DNA of 44,717 bases, from NCBI RefSeq assembly GCF_010093535.1, contig NW_022985202.1, forward strand, positions 576,331 through 621,047, read 5' to 3'. Position numbers and translations under genes: made by a program. The notes under the pieces were generated by a model. The model was not told the DNA's origin. It searched no databases and saw only the letters and a list, made by a program, of their open reading frames with translations. Source of the stretch: Lindgomyces ingoldianus (Eukaryota > Ascomycota > Dothideomycetes > Pleosporales > Lindgomycetaceae). Below are positions 10,900 through 24,289 of this stretch, in pieces. How positions within the stretch are numbered: position 1 is the stretch's first letter; every line of letters starts with the position of its first letter.

Positions 10900-12600
10900 T
10901 GCGTAATAACAGGAAAAATAAAGAATAATTCTTATTATATAAATAACTTATAAAAGACACAGAGATATTAGAGGCAACACTACAAAATAAGACTAGCCTA
11001 GAGTACTAGAATAATAAGATTAACATGTTAGAAGCTCTAACAAGCCTATAGACTTAATTATACATAAGTTGTATAATTACTAATCTACATATAATAACTT
11101 AGAAAGGCGCTACCTTTCTAAGTGCATACATAGAGAATTTTAAAGGATAGACACTATAAGACTTCTTAGCACTTAGCTGTGTGTTTAAAAGGGAGCTTAT
11201 ATAAGTGCTAAAGAATAAGAGAATTACACTATAGCTAGGCACTAAAGGTACCTAAGCCTAGAAGCTATATAATATAGCATAAAAGAAGGTAATTACACTA
11301 AAAAGGCTTTATACGCAACCTTTATTACTATATAAGGCTCTGCACAGAAGTAGACTAAACATAATGCTGCTATTAACACTAAATGTACTAGCATTACCTG
11401 CTTCTACACCTTAGCTAGCACTACACTAATTACTGTACAAACAATACATGCCACCCTACCTAACGCCTGCTCTACACCCTTAATCGTACACACTACCGCC
11501 TGCAGTAGTGTATGCACCACTAATACCACCTGCATAATCTATACTACATTACAACCTGTATAAACTTTTACTCTAGAGGGAAACTGCTAAAGAAAAACTT
11601 CTAGCAAATAAAATTATATAATTCTAAAAAGTATAAAAAAAAAATAATAACTACATAAGTTAACTATATAATATTTTTATAAATAAAATAAAGATTTTTA
11701 TTAATTTATGTTAATAGCTAGATATCTAGGAAACTTAGTACACAGACATCTTTCTAGACATCCTAGAAGGTTAGGCAAATATGTACTATATGCATAACAT
11801 AGGCCTTAGACATAACTAGAAGCATTTATATAACACCTTAAGTAGTTACTTTAACACTAATGTAAACTATAGCTAGTACTAGACAGACTAAATAATAATA
11901 ACTTTTACATAATGCTAATAAAAGAACTTTAATAAGAGTTTATATAAAGTTTTTAAAATAATAATTAATAAGCTTACACTTACATAAAAGGCACTAAAAA
12001 TAAAATTTTAAGAAAATGTTTTACTGCATACTACTATTATATAAGCTTATTAAGGACAACTAGAACTAGAACATGCTATGTTTACTATTAAGCCCTTATG
12101 CAAAGCCTTATTTAGCAACTTATAGGCATTACTTTAAGTTACTATAGACTAAAGGGTAAACTAATACCTCTAGAAACTGCCTAATGTATACTACATAGAC
12201 TACTAATATAACTCTGCATAATAAAAGTCTATATAATAAGAAGGAAGCTTCTCTCTGCGTAGAAAAAAATAACATAGAAGATCTTTATTTAGGTTTAGGC
12301 TATAATCTAGAGATAACTATACATAGATAAAGAAGTGCTTTATTTACTATAAAAAAATTTTAGTTATTAAACTACCCTTATAATAACTATACATAAGTAA
12401 AGAACTAGTACATTGCCTTATATAAAAATTTTTATAATAAAACCTTATTATATAAAGCTATTACTTTATATATCTAAGACTTTAAAAGTTACTTTAAAAA
12501 AAAATAATTTACATAATGTAAAAAAAATAAAATAAAAAGGTAAGAATACTAAAAAAGCTATTAACTACCTTACCTTTACTACCTATCTACACTATGCAAC
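10900..12600 (+). pseudogene. E2 gag region, decayed
   Basis: Lies between the leader and the protease. No frame survives. The assignment rests on position and on the fact that the whole stretch is conserved with E1 (16900-18640, minus), E4 (40440-43104, minus its insertions) and E0. It includes the empty sites used by M1 (ACTAT near 12033), M2 (12591-12595), P3 (near 12106) and P4 (12421-12422) in sister copies. Confidence 0.6.
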
Positions 12601-15600
12601 AGGAGAGGACATCTACAGCATTAAACCTAAGAAATATGCTAAGTAGTTTATTCTTAATAACTAATACTATACAGTATACTAAGGCAAACTATAAGACATA
12701 GGCGCAGTAAAAATCTCTACTGTTAGCAAGTCCTAACTTAAGGCGTACATATAAGAAAACCTATATATAAAAATTAATTAGACACCTAGCTAAATAAATA
12801 TTAGCTTTAAAGGCTAGACACTAAAGGGATTAATTAGTACTATATAAATCTAGAACTTAATTAGTCTAGTTACATACTACATTCTAGAGACTCTAACACT
12901 ATTTTTGCTATTACTAGCAGATGCTAACTAACTTAAAGCATACTTTAATAATGTTTTAAATGTTATTGTACACAAAGACAAAACTATAGTACTTATTATA
13001 TAAAAATAAAAACACTTTTTTTTTAATATTAGTAAAGAAGAATTTATGTCTTTCTTTACTAAATTAAAACTTTGCTGCCTCTACTACTAATTTAGACACC
13101 CCTGCATAGAGAGACTCTAGAAGATGCTAACTAGCGCTAGCTACAACATTAATGCTGTAGTGCTAGAAGAGATTAAGAAGTTCTGCTACCTCTGCTAATT
13201 ATATAACTAGGCCCTATAAAAATTTAAGTTTATAATTAAAAATAACACCTACTTTAACTATAAAGTTGTTATTAATGTTGTATAAATTAATAATAAAGAT
13301 GTTTTATATGTTATTAATACAGACATATTATTTTAGGCTGCTACATTCCTAAAATCTATGTCTGCACAAGATACCTAAAATGCACTGTGCAAATGCTAGA
13401 TTAACACTTATTAAGGACCCTTAGACTACATTGTGCATAACTCTAGTATAAACTTTACTTTAGAGGATTTTTAAGCTTGTGCAAAGATTATAGGAGCTAC
13501 ATGTAGGCAGATGCCTATAAAAGCACATTAGGTAGTTAGAAAGGTTAAGCGTGTGCACACACCTCTCTAATAAGCATTTAACATCCTAAAGACTAAGCTA
13601 GGTAACTGCATAGATAATAAGGCTATCCTGTAGATAGCAGTTAAGGCTCTAAACAACACAGCTAGCCTACATAGTCTAGTACCCACGCTGCTAGTCTTTA
13701 GGGCATACCTAAGAATTAACCTAGACTTTCTGCTATTACTAAACATTATTACATAAGCAAGCGCTGTATAAAAGGTAATAAAGATACTTTAAAAGAACTA
13801 TATAAAAGTAAACATTAATTATATAATTAACACTTATAATAGCTTTATAACACATAAAGTTCTTAACTTCCCCCTTAGCTTAAAAATTATAGCATAAAAA
13901 AAGAAAGAAGGCTAGACTAGCCTATATAAGATTAAAAGCATTAAAAAAAGAAATGTTATTATTAAAAAAAAATAGCCTACTAAAGCTTTAATGTACACAG
14001 GTTAAACTATACTATAAAAAGAAGAAGAAAGACAGCCTACCTACAACAAATAACCTAGATAAACTAATCCCTATATAAAGAGATTCTCTAAAGAAGAGGA
14101 AAAAAAAACAGCCTTATAAAAATGTTATAAAGGCAGAACTAGAGCCTACTATAGACTAAGCCCCTTAAGATAGCAATGCTGCACTAGTGTAAAAAGAAGA
14201 TATAGATACTAAAAGAAGTAAAAGGCAAAGAAAACCTGCATAAAGTCTAGACTAGGTATTTCTAACCTAAAAGGAGAAGAATAATTAGGCCTTGTCTATT
14301 AAGCTTTATATAAATAGTGTAATTACTATACCTAAAGAACTATTTAAAGAATTAGACTACATAAAAATAGACACTTTAATTACTAACAGCACTTTTAAAG
14401 TTATAGTGTATAACTTAATAAAGCACAAAGGTTAGATTTTTAACCTCTACCTTATATAAAAAGTAAAAGGTAAAACAACTTAACTATATAAGAAATCCTG
14501 CCTAGTGTTTACTAGCTACTTAGATAAAGAGAAGAAAGAAATCTTTACCTAGTTACTAACTATTTAGAGAATAAGCTAAAGACTACTCTTAGCTATAGAA
14601 GTAAGCCTAAGAGCTACATACAAAATGCATTTTAAACTGCGTAATATTATATAAGTATACATCTAATTAATAAATAAGCTTATGCGCACACTGTACATAA
14701 AGCTACTAAAGAAAATGCACTAGAGCTTTCTACTAAATACAATACTCTAGGTTGTACAACCCTTGTATAAAGCTGCTAAATTAGGACTGTATTAGTTTAA
14801 GACATACTATAACTACTATAAAAAAAAGCTGCGCATGCACATTTTTTTATATAACCTCTGCCTTTTAATTACTAATAAAAAAGAGCATACTTTTAGTATT
14901 ACTAGTCTATAGATAGATAACACCTTAAGCATTATAACAAAGAATTTTATATAAAAAAAAAAAAAAAAACTGTAAAAGGTAAAGTTCTACATAAAAGGTA
15001 AAACTATTCTAGTAAAAAAGTAGCCTATTAAGTTTAATAGCAAAAAAATTAAACTTACGCATAACATAGTAGTCCTTACTTAAAAGAGATAAGTAAGCTA
15101 CCTTTATATAATTAACCTAAAAAACAAGAATGCTGCATAATAATATATTAAGTAATATATAAAAGAGGCATATATTATATCTATGTGTTAACTAGAGGCA
15201 GCATTTAACCTATTTATTACTGTATAAACTATAGACCTTTTGCACAACAACATTAACACACTTAACACATAAATCTAATAGTAGATAAATAATAGTAAGC
15301 GTAGTCTTACCTTCTTACTATTATAGCTTAATTATGCAAAGCTGTTTATCTTTATAAATAAATTATTTGCTAATAATAAGAACCTTAGCTTATAGCTAGA
15401 ATTCTTAATTATATTAAGTAATAAGGACTATATAAAGTAAAGTAACTACTTTAAAATACTAAGCAACATTATACACTAGAATTTTACTAAGTGTAAAAGA
15501 GTAACTAAAAGTGTTCTTACTAGTAAACTATATAAAATAGTTAGAGGGTTTAATAATATAATTACCTTTAGTATAACTTTATAGTAAATTATATAAATGC

Positions 15601-15870
15601 TTAAACTACTACTAATCCTAGTAGTAATCTATATAAATTTAAAGTTTTTATATAATTACCTTATTAAGCTAGGCACTACTAGTAAAAAGTAACTTATAAT
15701 TAACATTATGTTACTTTATAAATTATATAAAAAGAGAGAAATTACTAAAATTAAGTAAATTAATAGTAAAGACAACTTAGTAAATGCATGTATAAAGAAA
15801 ACACTAAACTAGGCTTTTTAATTACTAGTCCTAACTAACTGCCTCTCTGTCTAGATAGAAGCATCTGTAG
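12600..15870 (+). pseudogene. E2 pol: protease, integrase, reverse transcriptase, RNase H
   Basis: Domains in order: protease active site near 12650 (FILNN for the expected FILDSG); GAG-pre-integrase block near 13080-13200 with FRHPCIERLQKML and KKFCYLC; integrase core 13215-13740 (FNYKVVIN, LYVIN, DYIVHN, NILKTKLGN, LVPTLLVFRAYLRIN); reverse transcriptase about 14290-15060 (FKVIVYNL, VQPLYKAAKLG); RNase H about 15130-15860 (LFIFINKLFANNKNLS, KCKRVTKSVLTSKLY, IKLGTTSKKQLIINIMLL). The integrase DDE residues read N, N and K, each one G to A step from the active residue. Many TAG/TAA codons stand for Trp or Gln. The product would have been the copia polyprotein acting in the cytoplasmic particle and nucleus. 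Confidence 0.9.
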
Positions 15871-16257
15871 ACTAGCTAGATCCTGTGCGCAAAGATGCCT
15901 TAGACTAACTAAACTAATAACGCTTTTATATAAGGCTTATTTCTCTTTATTTTATTTTGTTTTTTTTTATATTATACATAATTATCTTTCTTATTATAAG
16001 AATCTGTCACTGCTAGCACTATATAAAAAAAGAAAAGAGCTAGGGGATTGTACAGTAAAGCTTAGAAAGTAAAAGATAAAGAAAAGAAAAGCTATTTATA
16101 TAGTATAACTAGCCTATTCTAACGCACAGCATTACTAAGGCAAGTCCTAATAAATAGGGTAGAGTAAAGGTAAAACATAATTAGATAGACCTACACAGAC
16201 AGAAGGGAGGTAACACATATAAAAGGCAACTCTTTAGATAAAAAGAAAAGTTGCTAG

Positions 16258-16537
16258 TGTCTGTATGCAGCAGCAGCGTTGCGGCCTAGATACAAACAAT
16301 TGCGCACAAGCAGGATCACGTATCTATGTTACATAATGCTTGTGCGCAAACCTCTGTGCGTAAACATCTAGATATCCCCCTTTTCTTTTGTACAGAGGAA
16401 AGACAAGAGCAATAGAACTAGAAACATGTTGCCCTTACCTTACTTACCTTGTACGCTGTGCACACTGTACACCACTCTTACTCTTGCTACTTAAGTGCTT
16501 ATACTATAAGCAGCTAGCTGTTAGAGCCTATTTAACA
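16258..16537 (+). repeat. E2 3' LTR (280 bp)
   Basis: Starts TGTCTGTATGCAGCAG and ends CCTATTTAACA, followed by the AAAAC duplication. Differences from the 5' LTR at 10265-10544 are mainly transitions, so both copies mutated after insertion. Confidence 0.93.
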
Positions 16538-18645
16538 AAAACATTATTAAAGTATGCCCTAAGTTAGTTAGCATCTGCTAGTAATAGCAGAAATAGTGTT
16601 AAAGTCTTTAGAATATAGTATATAACTAGACTAATTAAGTTCTAGATTTATATAGTACTAATTAATCTTTTTAGTGTCTAGCTTTTAAAGCTAATATCTA
16701 TTTAGCTAAGTATTTAATTAATTTTTATACATAAGTTCTCTTATATATACGCCTTAAGTTAGAACTTACTAATAGTAGAGATTTTTACTGCGCCTATGTT
16801 CTATAGTTTACCTTAGTATACTATATAGTATTAGTTGTTAAAAATAAACTGCTTAGCATATTTCTTAAGTTTAATGCTATAGATGTCCTCTTCTATTACA
16901 TAGTGTAGATAGGTAGCAGAGGTAAAGTAGTTAACAGCTTTTTTAGCATCTTTACTTTTCTATTTTATTTTTTTTATATTATGTAAATTATTCTCTTTTT
17001 TAAGGTAACTTTTAAAGTCTTAAATATATAAGGTAATAGCTTTACATAATAAAGTCTTATTATAAAAATCTTTATATAAGGTAACATACTAGTTCTTTGC
17101 TTATGTATAGTTATTATAAGGGTAGTTTAATAACTAACTTTTTTTTTTATAGTAGACAAAGGACTTTTTTATTTATGTGTAGTTGTCTCTAGATTATAGC
17201 CTAAACCTAAATAGAGATCTTTTATGTTATTCTTTTTTACATAGAGGGAAGCTTTCTTCTTATTATGTAGACTTTTGTTGTGCAGAGTTATATTAGTAGT
17301 CTATGTAGTATACATTAGGTAGTTTCTAAAGGTATTAGTTTACTTTTTAGTCTATAGTAACTTAAAGTAATGCTTATAAGTTACTAAATAAGGCTTTATA
17401 TAAAGGCTTAATAGTAAACATAGCATGTTCTAGTTTTAGTTATTCTTAATAAGCTTATATAATAGTAGTGTGCAGTAGAACATCTTCTTAGAATTTTATT
17501 TTTAGTGCTTTTTATATAAGTGTAAGCTTGTTAATTATTACTTTAAAAACTTTATATAAACTTTTATTAAAGTTTTTTTATTAGTATTATATAAAAGTTA
17601 TTATTATCTAGTTTATCTAGTACTAGCTATAGTTTACATTAGTGTTAAAGTAACTACTTAAAGTGTTATATAAATGCTTCTAGTTATGTCTAAGGCCTAT
17701 ATTGTGCATATAGTACATATTTACCTAACTTTCTAGGATATCTAGAAAGATGTCTATATACTAAGTTTTCTAGATATTTAGCTATTAACATAGATTAATA
17801 AAGATCTTTATTTTATTTATAAAAATATTATATAGTTAACTTATATAGTTGTTATCTTTTTTTTATGCTTTTTAAAATTATATAATTTTATCTACTAAAA
17901 GTTTTTCTTTAGCAGTTTCCTTCTAGAGTAGAAGTTTATATAAGTTGTAATGTAGTATAGATTGTGCAGGTAGTATTAGTAGTGCATACACTACTGCAGG
18001 CAGTAGTGTGTATAATTAAGGGTGTAGAGCAGGCGTTAGGTAGGGTGGCATGTATTGTTTATACAGTAATTAGTGTAGTGCTAGCTAAGGTGTAGAAGTA
18101 AGTAATACTAGTACATTTAGTGTTAATAGTAGCATTATGTTTAGTCTGCTTTTATGTAGAGCCTTATATAGTAATAAGAGTTGCATATAAAGCTTTTCTA
18201 GTATAATTACCTTTTTTTATGCTATATTATATAGCTTCTAGGCTTAGGTACCTTTAGTGCCTAGCTATAGTGTAATTTTCTTGTCCTTTAGCACTTATAT
18301 AAGCTCCTTTTTAAACGCGCAGCTAAGTGCTAAGAAGTCTTATAGTGTCTATTTTTTAAAATCTTTTATGTATAAACTTAAAAAAGTAGCGCCTTTTTAA
18401 GTTATTATGTGTAAATTAGTAATTATATAACTTATATATAATTAAGTTTATAAGCTTATTAAAGCCTCTAATATGTTAATCTTGTTATTCTAGTACTCTA
18501 GGCTAGTCTTGTTTTGTAGTGTTGCCTTTAATATCCCTATGTTCTTTATAAGTTGTTTGTATAATAAAAATTATTCTTTATTCTTCTTATTATTACATAA
18601 AGTTGTTAGTTGCTAATAAGATTTTATTATAATAGTATAGTTAAT
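16538..18645 (-). pseudogene. E1 gag, protease and start of integrase, decayed
   Basis: Continuation of E1 upstream of the E2 insertion. Reading the minus strand, it matches E2 from about 12960 down to 10850 throughout, including the protease area (about 16850) and the gag area. No insertions by other elements interrupt it. No frame survives. Confidence 0.75.
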
Positions 18646-18647
18646 TG

Positions 18648-19190
18648 CTTTTCTAGTAGATTGCGCAGGTACTGCTGTTGTCTAGCTACTAGGTTGTGCA
18701 GCTTTAATAGCTTTAGTGTGCGCCTTACACTATCTCCTTTTTACTTTGTACAGTAGCAGAGCTTGCTGTATAATGTAAAGGATTAATCTACTATCCTAAG
18801 GGATAAGTAACTAAATAAAGTACCTTATAAGGCGTAGGTGCTTTGTTGTTACTCTTTCTAAAAGATAGGTAACAAAACAAAGTGCTTTATAAGGCGTAAG
18901 GTTAATTGCTTGTGCAGTAGATCGCGCAGGTACTGCTGTTGTCTAGCTGCTAGGTTGTGCAGCTTTAATAGTTTTAGTGTGCGTCTTACACTATCTTCTC
19001 TTTACTTTATATAGTAGCAGAGCTTGCTGTACAATGCAAAGGATTAATCTGCTATTCTAAAAGATAGGTAACTAAACAAAGTACCTTGCAGAGCGTAGGT
19101 GCTTTGTTGTTACTCTTCCTAAGAGATAGGTAACAAAACAAAGTACCTTATAAAGCGTAAGTACTCTATTATTACTCTTGCTAATTTACA
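18648..19190 (-). repeat. E1 leader with a duplicated block of about 250 bp
   Basis: Two adjacent copies (about 18648-18900 and 18901-19170) each contain the 115-bp block (with GGTTGTGCAGCTTTAATAG) and two of the 62-bp repeats. E2 has only one such block and two 62-bp repeats; E4 has two 115-bp blocks side by side. The leader therefore differs in repeat architecture between copies of one family. Confidence 0.8.
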
Positions 19191-19215
19191 GTTAATTAAA
19201 TTAACTACTAATTAG

Positions 19216-19495
19216 TGTTAAATAGGCTCTAATAGCTAGCTGCTTATAGTATAAGTACTTAAGTAGCAAGAGTAAGAGTAGTGTACAGTGTGCACAGTGT
19301 ACAAAGTAGGTAAGGTAAGGGCAACATGTTTCTAGTTCTATTGCTCTTATCTTTTCTTTATACAGAGGAAAAGAGGGATATCTAGATGTTTGCGCACAGA
19401 GGTTCGCGCACAAGCATCATGTGACATAGATACGTGGTCCTGCTCGTGCGCGATCGCTTGTATCCAGATTGTGACGCTGCTGCTGCGTACAGACA
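19216..19495 (-). repeat. E1 5' LTR (280 bp)
   Basis: Starts TGTTAAATAGGCTC and ends GCGTACAGACA, followed by the ATAAC target duplication. Partner of 5883-6162. Confidence 0.92.
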
Positions 19496-19500
19496 ATAAC

Positions 19501-20552
19501 TATATAAGGCAACTATATAATATTCTAGCTAATAAGGCTATAGTATTTATTAAGCTTTGCTAACGCCTTATTATCTATAATGCCTTATATATAAGGATTT
19601 TCTCTAATATTCTTAAAGGCTGCGCACACATGTTCTACCTTTATAATATTAGTCCTAGAAAGATGTAAAAGGGCTTATATAAACAGCTTAGTAATTACTT
19701 TAATACTAACATAAATTATAACTAGTATTAGATAGATTAGACAATAATAAGCTCTATATAAATTAAGTAGAAAAACTTTATAAAAACTTTATATAAAGCT
19801 TTTAAAGCTATAATTAATAAGCTTACTTTTATATAGAAAGCTTTTAGTCTATAATTCTAAAGCAAGATACTACTTTACACTACTGTTGTTAGATTAAAGC
19901 ACTGTTTCTAGGCTTCCTAAGATGAATAATAGGTTTGGATATAATGTATAGGATGATGATTGATTGTATTGATTTATAGATTCTTTTTTCTGCTCTACTT
20001 GTGTTGCTCGGCTTTTGTTTTTCCGATCCAAGTCCCTCGCGCACTAGCCCTATGCGCGACCAGCTTGCAACATGCTGCAATTTGCTGCAACATACTGTTC
20101 AAGCTTATTGCTTGTACTATGTAGCAGCTTTCGTTAAGCGTTCCTCCTGTCTTGACAGTAGGTGCGCATATCTAACAACTGTTATATAAGCATGCTAAGG
20201 ATAACTTAAACTTAAATAAGTAATGTTCTTAATTAAGCCTACATATAAAGCACTATACAGTAACCTCTATTTAGCACTTTAGGTTATAATTAATTAGTAA
20301 CATAACATATTTTAGAATAAACTAGACGACACACACTGCACTAATAAAAGATATAACTTTTTTTATATAATTAGCTTTTAATAACATAAAAAAAGTCTAA
20401 AGGAATTTAAATTACACTTTTTTATATAATTAAAATAATGCTTTATCTTCTATAAAAAAGAATGTTAGTTAATAAATTATTCTTATATAAATTAATTCTA
20501 TGTAAAACGCTAGTACATCTCTTTATATAAAAGATTTTATAATAAGACCCTA
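19501..20552 (+). pseudogene. E0 gag continued, decayed, interrupted by M1
   Basis: Resumes E0 after E1 with AACTATATAATATT and runs parallel to E2 about 11650-12435. M1 (19887-20177) sits in it and P1 cuts it at 20551. No open frame survives. Confidence 0.6.
19887..20177 (+). mobile_element. M1: TGTCAGAT-family short element (solo LTR or MITE-like)
   Basis: Begins TGTTAGATTAAAG and ends CGCATATCTAACA, flanked by identical ACTGT on both sides (19882-19886, 20178-20182). The joined flanks match the empty copia site near 12033 in E2 (CTACTATTATATAAGC). TG...CA ends and a 5-bp duplication fit a solo LTR; the 8-bp inverted ends also fit a MITE. It contains a short run of the 10-bp TGCTGCAATT minisatellite. 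Small open frames inside it are not genes. Confidence 0.85.
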
Positions 20553-22418
20553 ACGTACTTCATAGGCGAGTTGCTTACACACCTAAGTTGCTTACTTTTG
20601 CTAAGACCCTACTACACTACTTTTCTTACACTAATGCATTTCTAATAACACTACTTAAACATGTTAAAGGAACGTTAGATGTAGCTTACACTCTAAGCTT
20701 TTAAATAAAATGCAACACTTTTTAAGCAACGCGCTGCAGCTATTTATAAGGTCTTTTAAAAAATAATAAGCAACTAACACGCTAGACAACCTTCTTAAGC
20801 TAATTATATAGCTAACTTATAAAAGCTAGATAATAACAAAAAGCAGGTAATTATTTAGCGCATACTTAAGCTAGATGTATAAGGATTTCCCCCTTAGCTA
20901 GCAGCTGTGGCTAATATAGCTAATTCTTTACACGCTAAGTGTAATATAGGCTATATTAGTATAAACTAGCCTAATATGTTTGTTAAGTGTTACTTAAAGC
21001 TTAAAGTAAAGTTTAAGTATAAGTATAACTATAAAAGAGCCTTTTATAAGGATTTTATAGTAATTTAAGACTAGTTTAACTTTATAAAGAATATTAAAGC
21101 TAAGTATAGCATTTAGAATAATAACATATACAACTTTAATAAGACAGGGTTTATAATAGGCTAGATATCTACTAGAGCAGTTATTACAGGTTTAGAGAGA
21201 CAAGGACAGCTAAAAGCAGTCTAGCTAGGCAACTAGGAGTGGACAACAGCTATCTAGGGCATTAATGCTAAAAAGTAGGCTATTCTGCTCTTTATTATCT
21301 TCTAGGGTAGCAACTACTTTTTAAACTAGTATAAAAAGAAAAATCTACTTTAGAATTAGGTTATTGCAATCTTTAAGCGCAGCTAGACTACTAATTAGCT
21401 TAGTCTAGACTAGTTAAAGCACTTTAACGCGCATATAAAGAAGTGTACTATTAGCAGCTACTGTCTGCTAGTTATTAACAGTTATAAAAGCTATAACTTA
21501 CTTTATTTTTAGTAATACTGTAAAGATAATAAGATTATTACTATTTACATGCCTTTTTACTTATTGCACCTTTTATAGCTACTTAATGTAGGTTGTTTTA
21601 CTCCTTTAAAAAAGGTGTATAAGCGCTAAGCTAAAAACCTTATGCGCAACTAGATTACTTATATTATAAAAATAAAGTTCCTACTATGCTTTAAGGCAGC
21701 TTATAATGCTGTAATTACTTCTAGTAATATCTAAAAAGAGTTCTAAAGCGCTAGATTAGTTTCTTTTAACCTATAATAGGTTATAATAGGCCTTAATATA
21801 AAGTTGCGCACTTTATTACTACTACTACTTATATATAACAAGCCCTAGTAGTTGTAAACTCTAAGCAATACTCTAGAACTTAGGTTGCAATTAATACTTA
21901 TAAAGATAAAAATTTAAAAGTATATAAATAGTTTACTAACTTTTATAGTTAAAGTGTTTAAAAAAGTTTTAAAGAGGGCAGCAATAATTACATATAAGCT
22001 AGTGTTAGCGTAACAAGAAATTACTAAGCTTTAAGCAGCTAATAAGGCTACTATATAACATAAATTGCATAAAAGAAAGCAAATTAAGGCAGAAAGGACC
22101 TTAATAATTTAGGAAGGCCTGCGCTTAACAGCTCTAAAGGAGTTTAAAGCGCGCAGTAATAGGAAGAAGGCAAAGAAGCAGGTGCAAGCTAAAGTAGGTA
22201 AGCCATCCTAAAGGCGCTGTGGACAGTGCAATTAGACTAGGCATAACGCGCAAACGTGTAAGCAAGAAGCAGAAGTAGTATCTAAATAATATTCTAGGCT
22301 GTACTGTACTATATAGTGCCAGAGCGGGTTGTTATGGGCCATAATAGAGTTTGTTGGGGTGGGGTCTTGGCAAAAGTGAGCGACTCGGGTGTGTGAGCAA
22401 CTCGCCCATGAAGTACGT
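20553..22418 (+). mobile_element. P1: full-length Fot1/pogo DNA transposon
   Basis: 1,866 bp between inverted repeats of about 60 bp: the left end begins ACGTACTTCATAGGCGAG, and the right end is its reverse complement (GGTCTTGGCAAAAGTGAG ... AAGTACGT). It is flanked by TA on each side, as expected for the Tc1/mariner superfamily. The inserted sequence carries a decayed transposase on the plus strand. The same terminal repeats are found on P3 and P4. It sits in the gag area of E0. Confidence 0.93.
20690..22300 (+). pseudogene. P1 pogo transposase, decayed
   Basis: A DDE-type transposase that would cut out the element and reinsert it at TA. Visible pieces: an N-terminal helix-turn-helix area; NFNKTGF near 21135 for the family's FDETGF; LGNQEWTTAIQGINA near 21220; VINSYKSYN near 21470 for the LDGHESHH-like motif; LLHLLQPLNVGCFTPLKK near 21565; SSNIQ near 21720; and a C-terminal zinc knuckle CGQCNQTRHNAQTC at about 22210-22265. 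Both recognisable catalytic Asp residues are now Asn and the Glu beside the first is Lys, all single G to A steps. Numerous TAG/TAA stops. Non-functional. Confidence 0.87.
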
Positions 22419-22564
22419 TAACGCATAAAAAAGTAAGTGTGTACATTTAAAATTTTAAAAGTAAACTAAAGTAAGAAAAAAAGAAGTTATATAATAATAC
22501 CTTACATAAAAAGAAACATAAGAAGATTATTAACTACTTTACTACTGCTGCATTTCTCTACTGT

Positions 22565-22875
22565 TGTCAGATTGAAGCACTGTTTCTAGGCTTCCTGAGA
22601 TGAATGATGGGTTTGGATATGATGTATGGGATGATTTATTTATTGTGTTGATCTATCGATCCTTTTTCTGCTCTACTCGTGTTGCTCGGCTTTTGTTTTT
22701 CCGATCCGAGTCCCTCGCGCACTAGCCCTATGCGCGACTAGCTTGCAAAATGCTGCAAAATGCTGCAAAATGCTGCAATTTGCAGCAACATACTGTTTAA
22801 GCTTATTGCTCGTACTATGTAGCAGCTTTCGTCAAACGTTCCTCCTGTCTTGACAGTAGGTGCGCATATCTGACA
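22565..22875 (+). mobile_element. M2: TGTCAGAT-family short element
   Basis: Begins TGTCAGATTGAAGCAC and ends GCGCATATCTGACA. Flanks are ACTGT (22560-22564) and ACTGG (22876-22880), a duplication with one change. Joining the flanks gives CTCTACTG-GGCAACAG, matching E2 at 12585-12605 (CTACACTATGCAACAG), so the empty site is known. It is much less AT-shifted than the surrounding E0 sequence. Confidence 0.87.
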
Positions 22876-24289
22876 ACTGGGCAACAGCAGAGGACATATA
22901 TAGTCTAGAACCTAAAGGATAACGTACCTAACAGATTGGCCAGCCACACGGGTTGGCCGGCCACTTTTGCTAAGCCCCTACTAAAACCACCCTATTCTAG
23001 CGCAAAACAGCCTACTTTAGCCCTGTATAGAGTAATATAACATAAGATATTATTTAAAGTCTACTTCTACTACTTGCTTACACGTACATAAGTTATACCT
23101 AGTCTAATTACACTGCTTGCATTACTTTTAACTTAGCTTACCTTTTTTAGCGCGCACTTGTGTCTTTAGCTTCTTTCTATTACTACGCGCTTTAAACTTC
23201 TTTAGAGTAGTTAGACAAGCTCTATCCTTAACTATTAAAGTCTTTTTTACCTAAATTTACTTTTTTTATGTAATCTATATTATGTAGTAGCTTTATTTAC
23301 TACTTAACGCTTTATAATCTTCTTTTATACTAACACTAGCTTATGCGTAATAATTACTGCCCCCTTTAAAACCTTCTTAAAGGCCTTTACTATAGATGTT
23401 AGTAAGCTATCTACATGCCTTTAAATTCTTACCTTTATAAGCATTAATTATAACCTAAATTTAAGAGTATTACTTAGAGTTTAGAACTACTAGAGCTTAT
23501 TATTAATAAGTAGTAGTAGTAATAAAGTATATAACTAGATGTTAAGGGCTATTTTAATCTATTCTAGGTTAAATAAGACTAAACTAGCGCCTTAAAACCC
23601 TTCTTAGATATTACTAAAAGTAATTACTACATTATAAGCGCGTATAAAGCATAGTAGAAACTTAAGTTTTATAATATAAGTAATCTAGTTATATATAAGA
23701 TCTTTAGCTTAGCACTTATACACTTTTTTTAAAGGGGCAAAATAACCTACATTAAGAGGCTGTAAAAAGTGTAAAAAGTGTAAAAGTATATAAATAGTAA
23801 TAATCTTATTCTCTTTATAGTACTACTAAAAATTAAGTAAGTTGTAGCTCTTATAGCTGTTAATAATAAAAAGCTAATAAGCGCCTATAACTTTTTTTTT
23901 ATATGCTTATTAAAGTGCTTTAACTACTGCAGCCTAAGCTTATTTATTGTCTAGCTGTTTTTAGAGACTGTAATAACCTAGTTCTAAAGTAGATTCTCCT
24001 TTTTATACTAGGCAAAGAGGTAATAGCAGCCCTTAAAAATAATAAACAGTAAAATAGCCTACTTTATTATGTTAATGCCTTAGATAACTATTGTCTACTT
24101 GTTATTACTTTACTATATTACTTTTAGCTGTTTTTATCTCTTTAAAGCTATAACAACTACTCTAGTTAATATCTAGCCTATTATAAAGCCTAACTTATTA
24201 AAGTTATATATGTCTTTATCTTAAATACTATACTTAGCTTTTATGTTAGCTACTAGGTAAAACTAGCCCTAGATAACCTCTAGATCTTT

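Larger units (their letters stand above)
10265..16537 (+). mobile_element. E2: complete copia retrotransposon inside E1
   Basis: 6,273 bp with 280-bp LTRs at each end and AAAAC duplications (10260-10264 and 16538-16542). The joined flanks match E2's own sequence at 12935-12970 in reverse, which is the empty site in a sister copy, so the insertion into E1 is certain. E2 has no insertion of its own and serves as the reference copy for the family in this window. A purine-rich tract (AAAAAGAAAAG, about 16240-16250) before the 3' LTR is a likely second-strand primer. Decayed throughout, but less than E0. Confidence 0.95.
5883..19495 (-). mobile_element. E1: copia retrotransposon (minus), split by E2
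   Basis: A complete copia element with 280-bp LTRs at both ends, flanked by identical ATAAC duplications (5878-5882 and 19496-19500). The flanks joined across it match the empty site in E2 near 11620-11660. Internal sequence is 6163-10264 plus 16538-19215. On the minus strand the order is leader, gag, protease, integrase, reverse transcriptase, RNase H, as expected for Ty1/copia. E2 sits in it at AAAAC. Sister copies E2, E3 and E4 belong to the same family. It is heavily mutated and has no working frame; the longest survivor is 9462-9644. Confidence 0.92.

Noticed and set aside
19889..20189. Small open frames inside M1, M3 and M4, one starting in the minisatellite and others spanning the gap
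   Set aside because: They are frames through a non-coding short element, created by lack of stops in the 10-bp array and by N bases.
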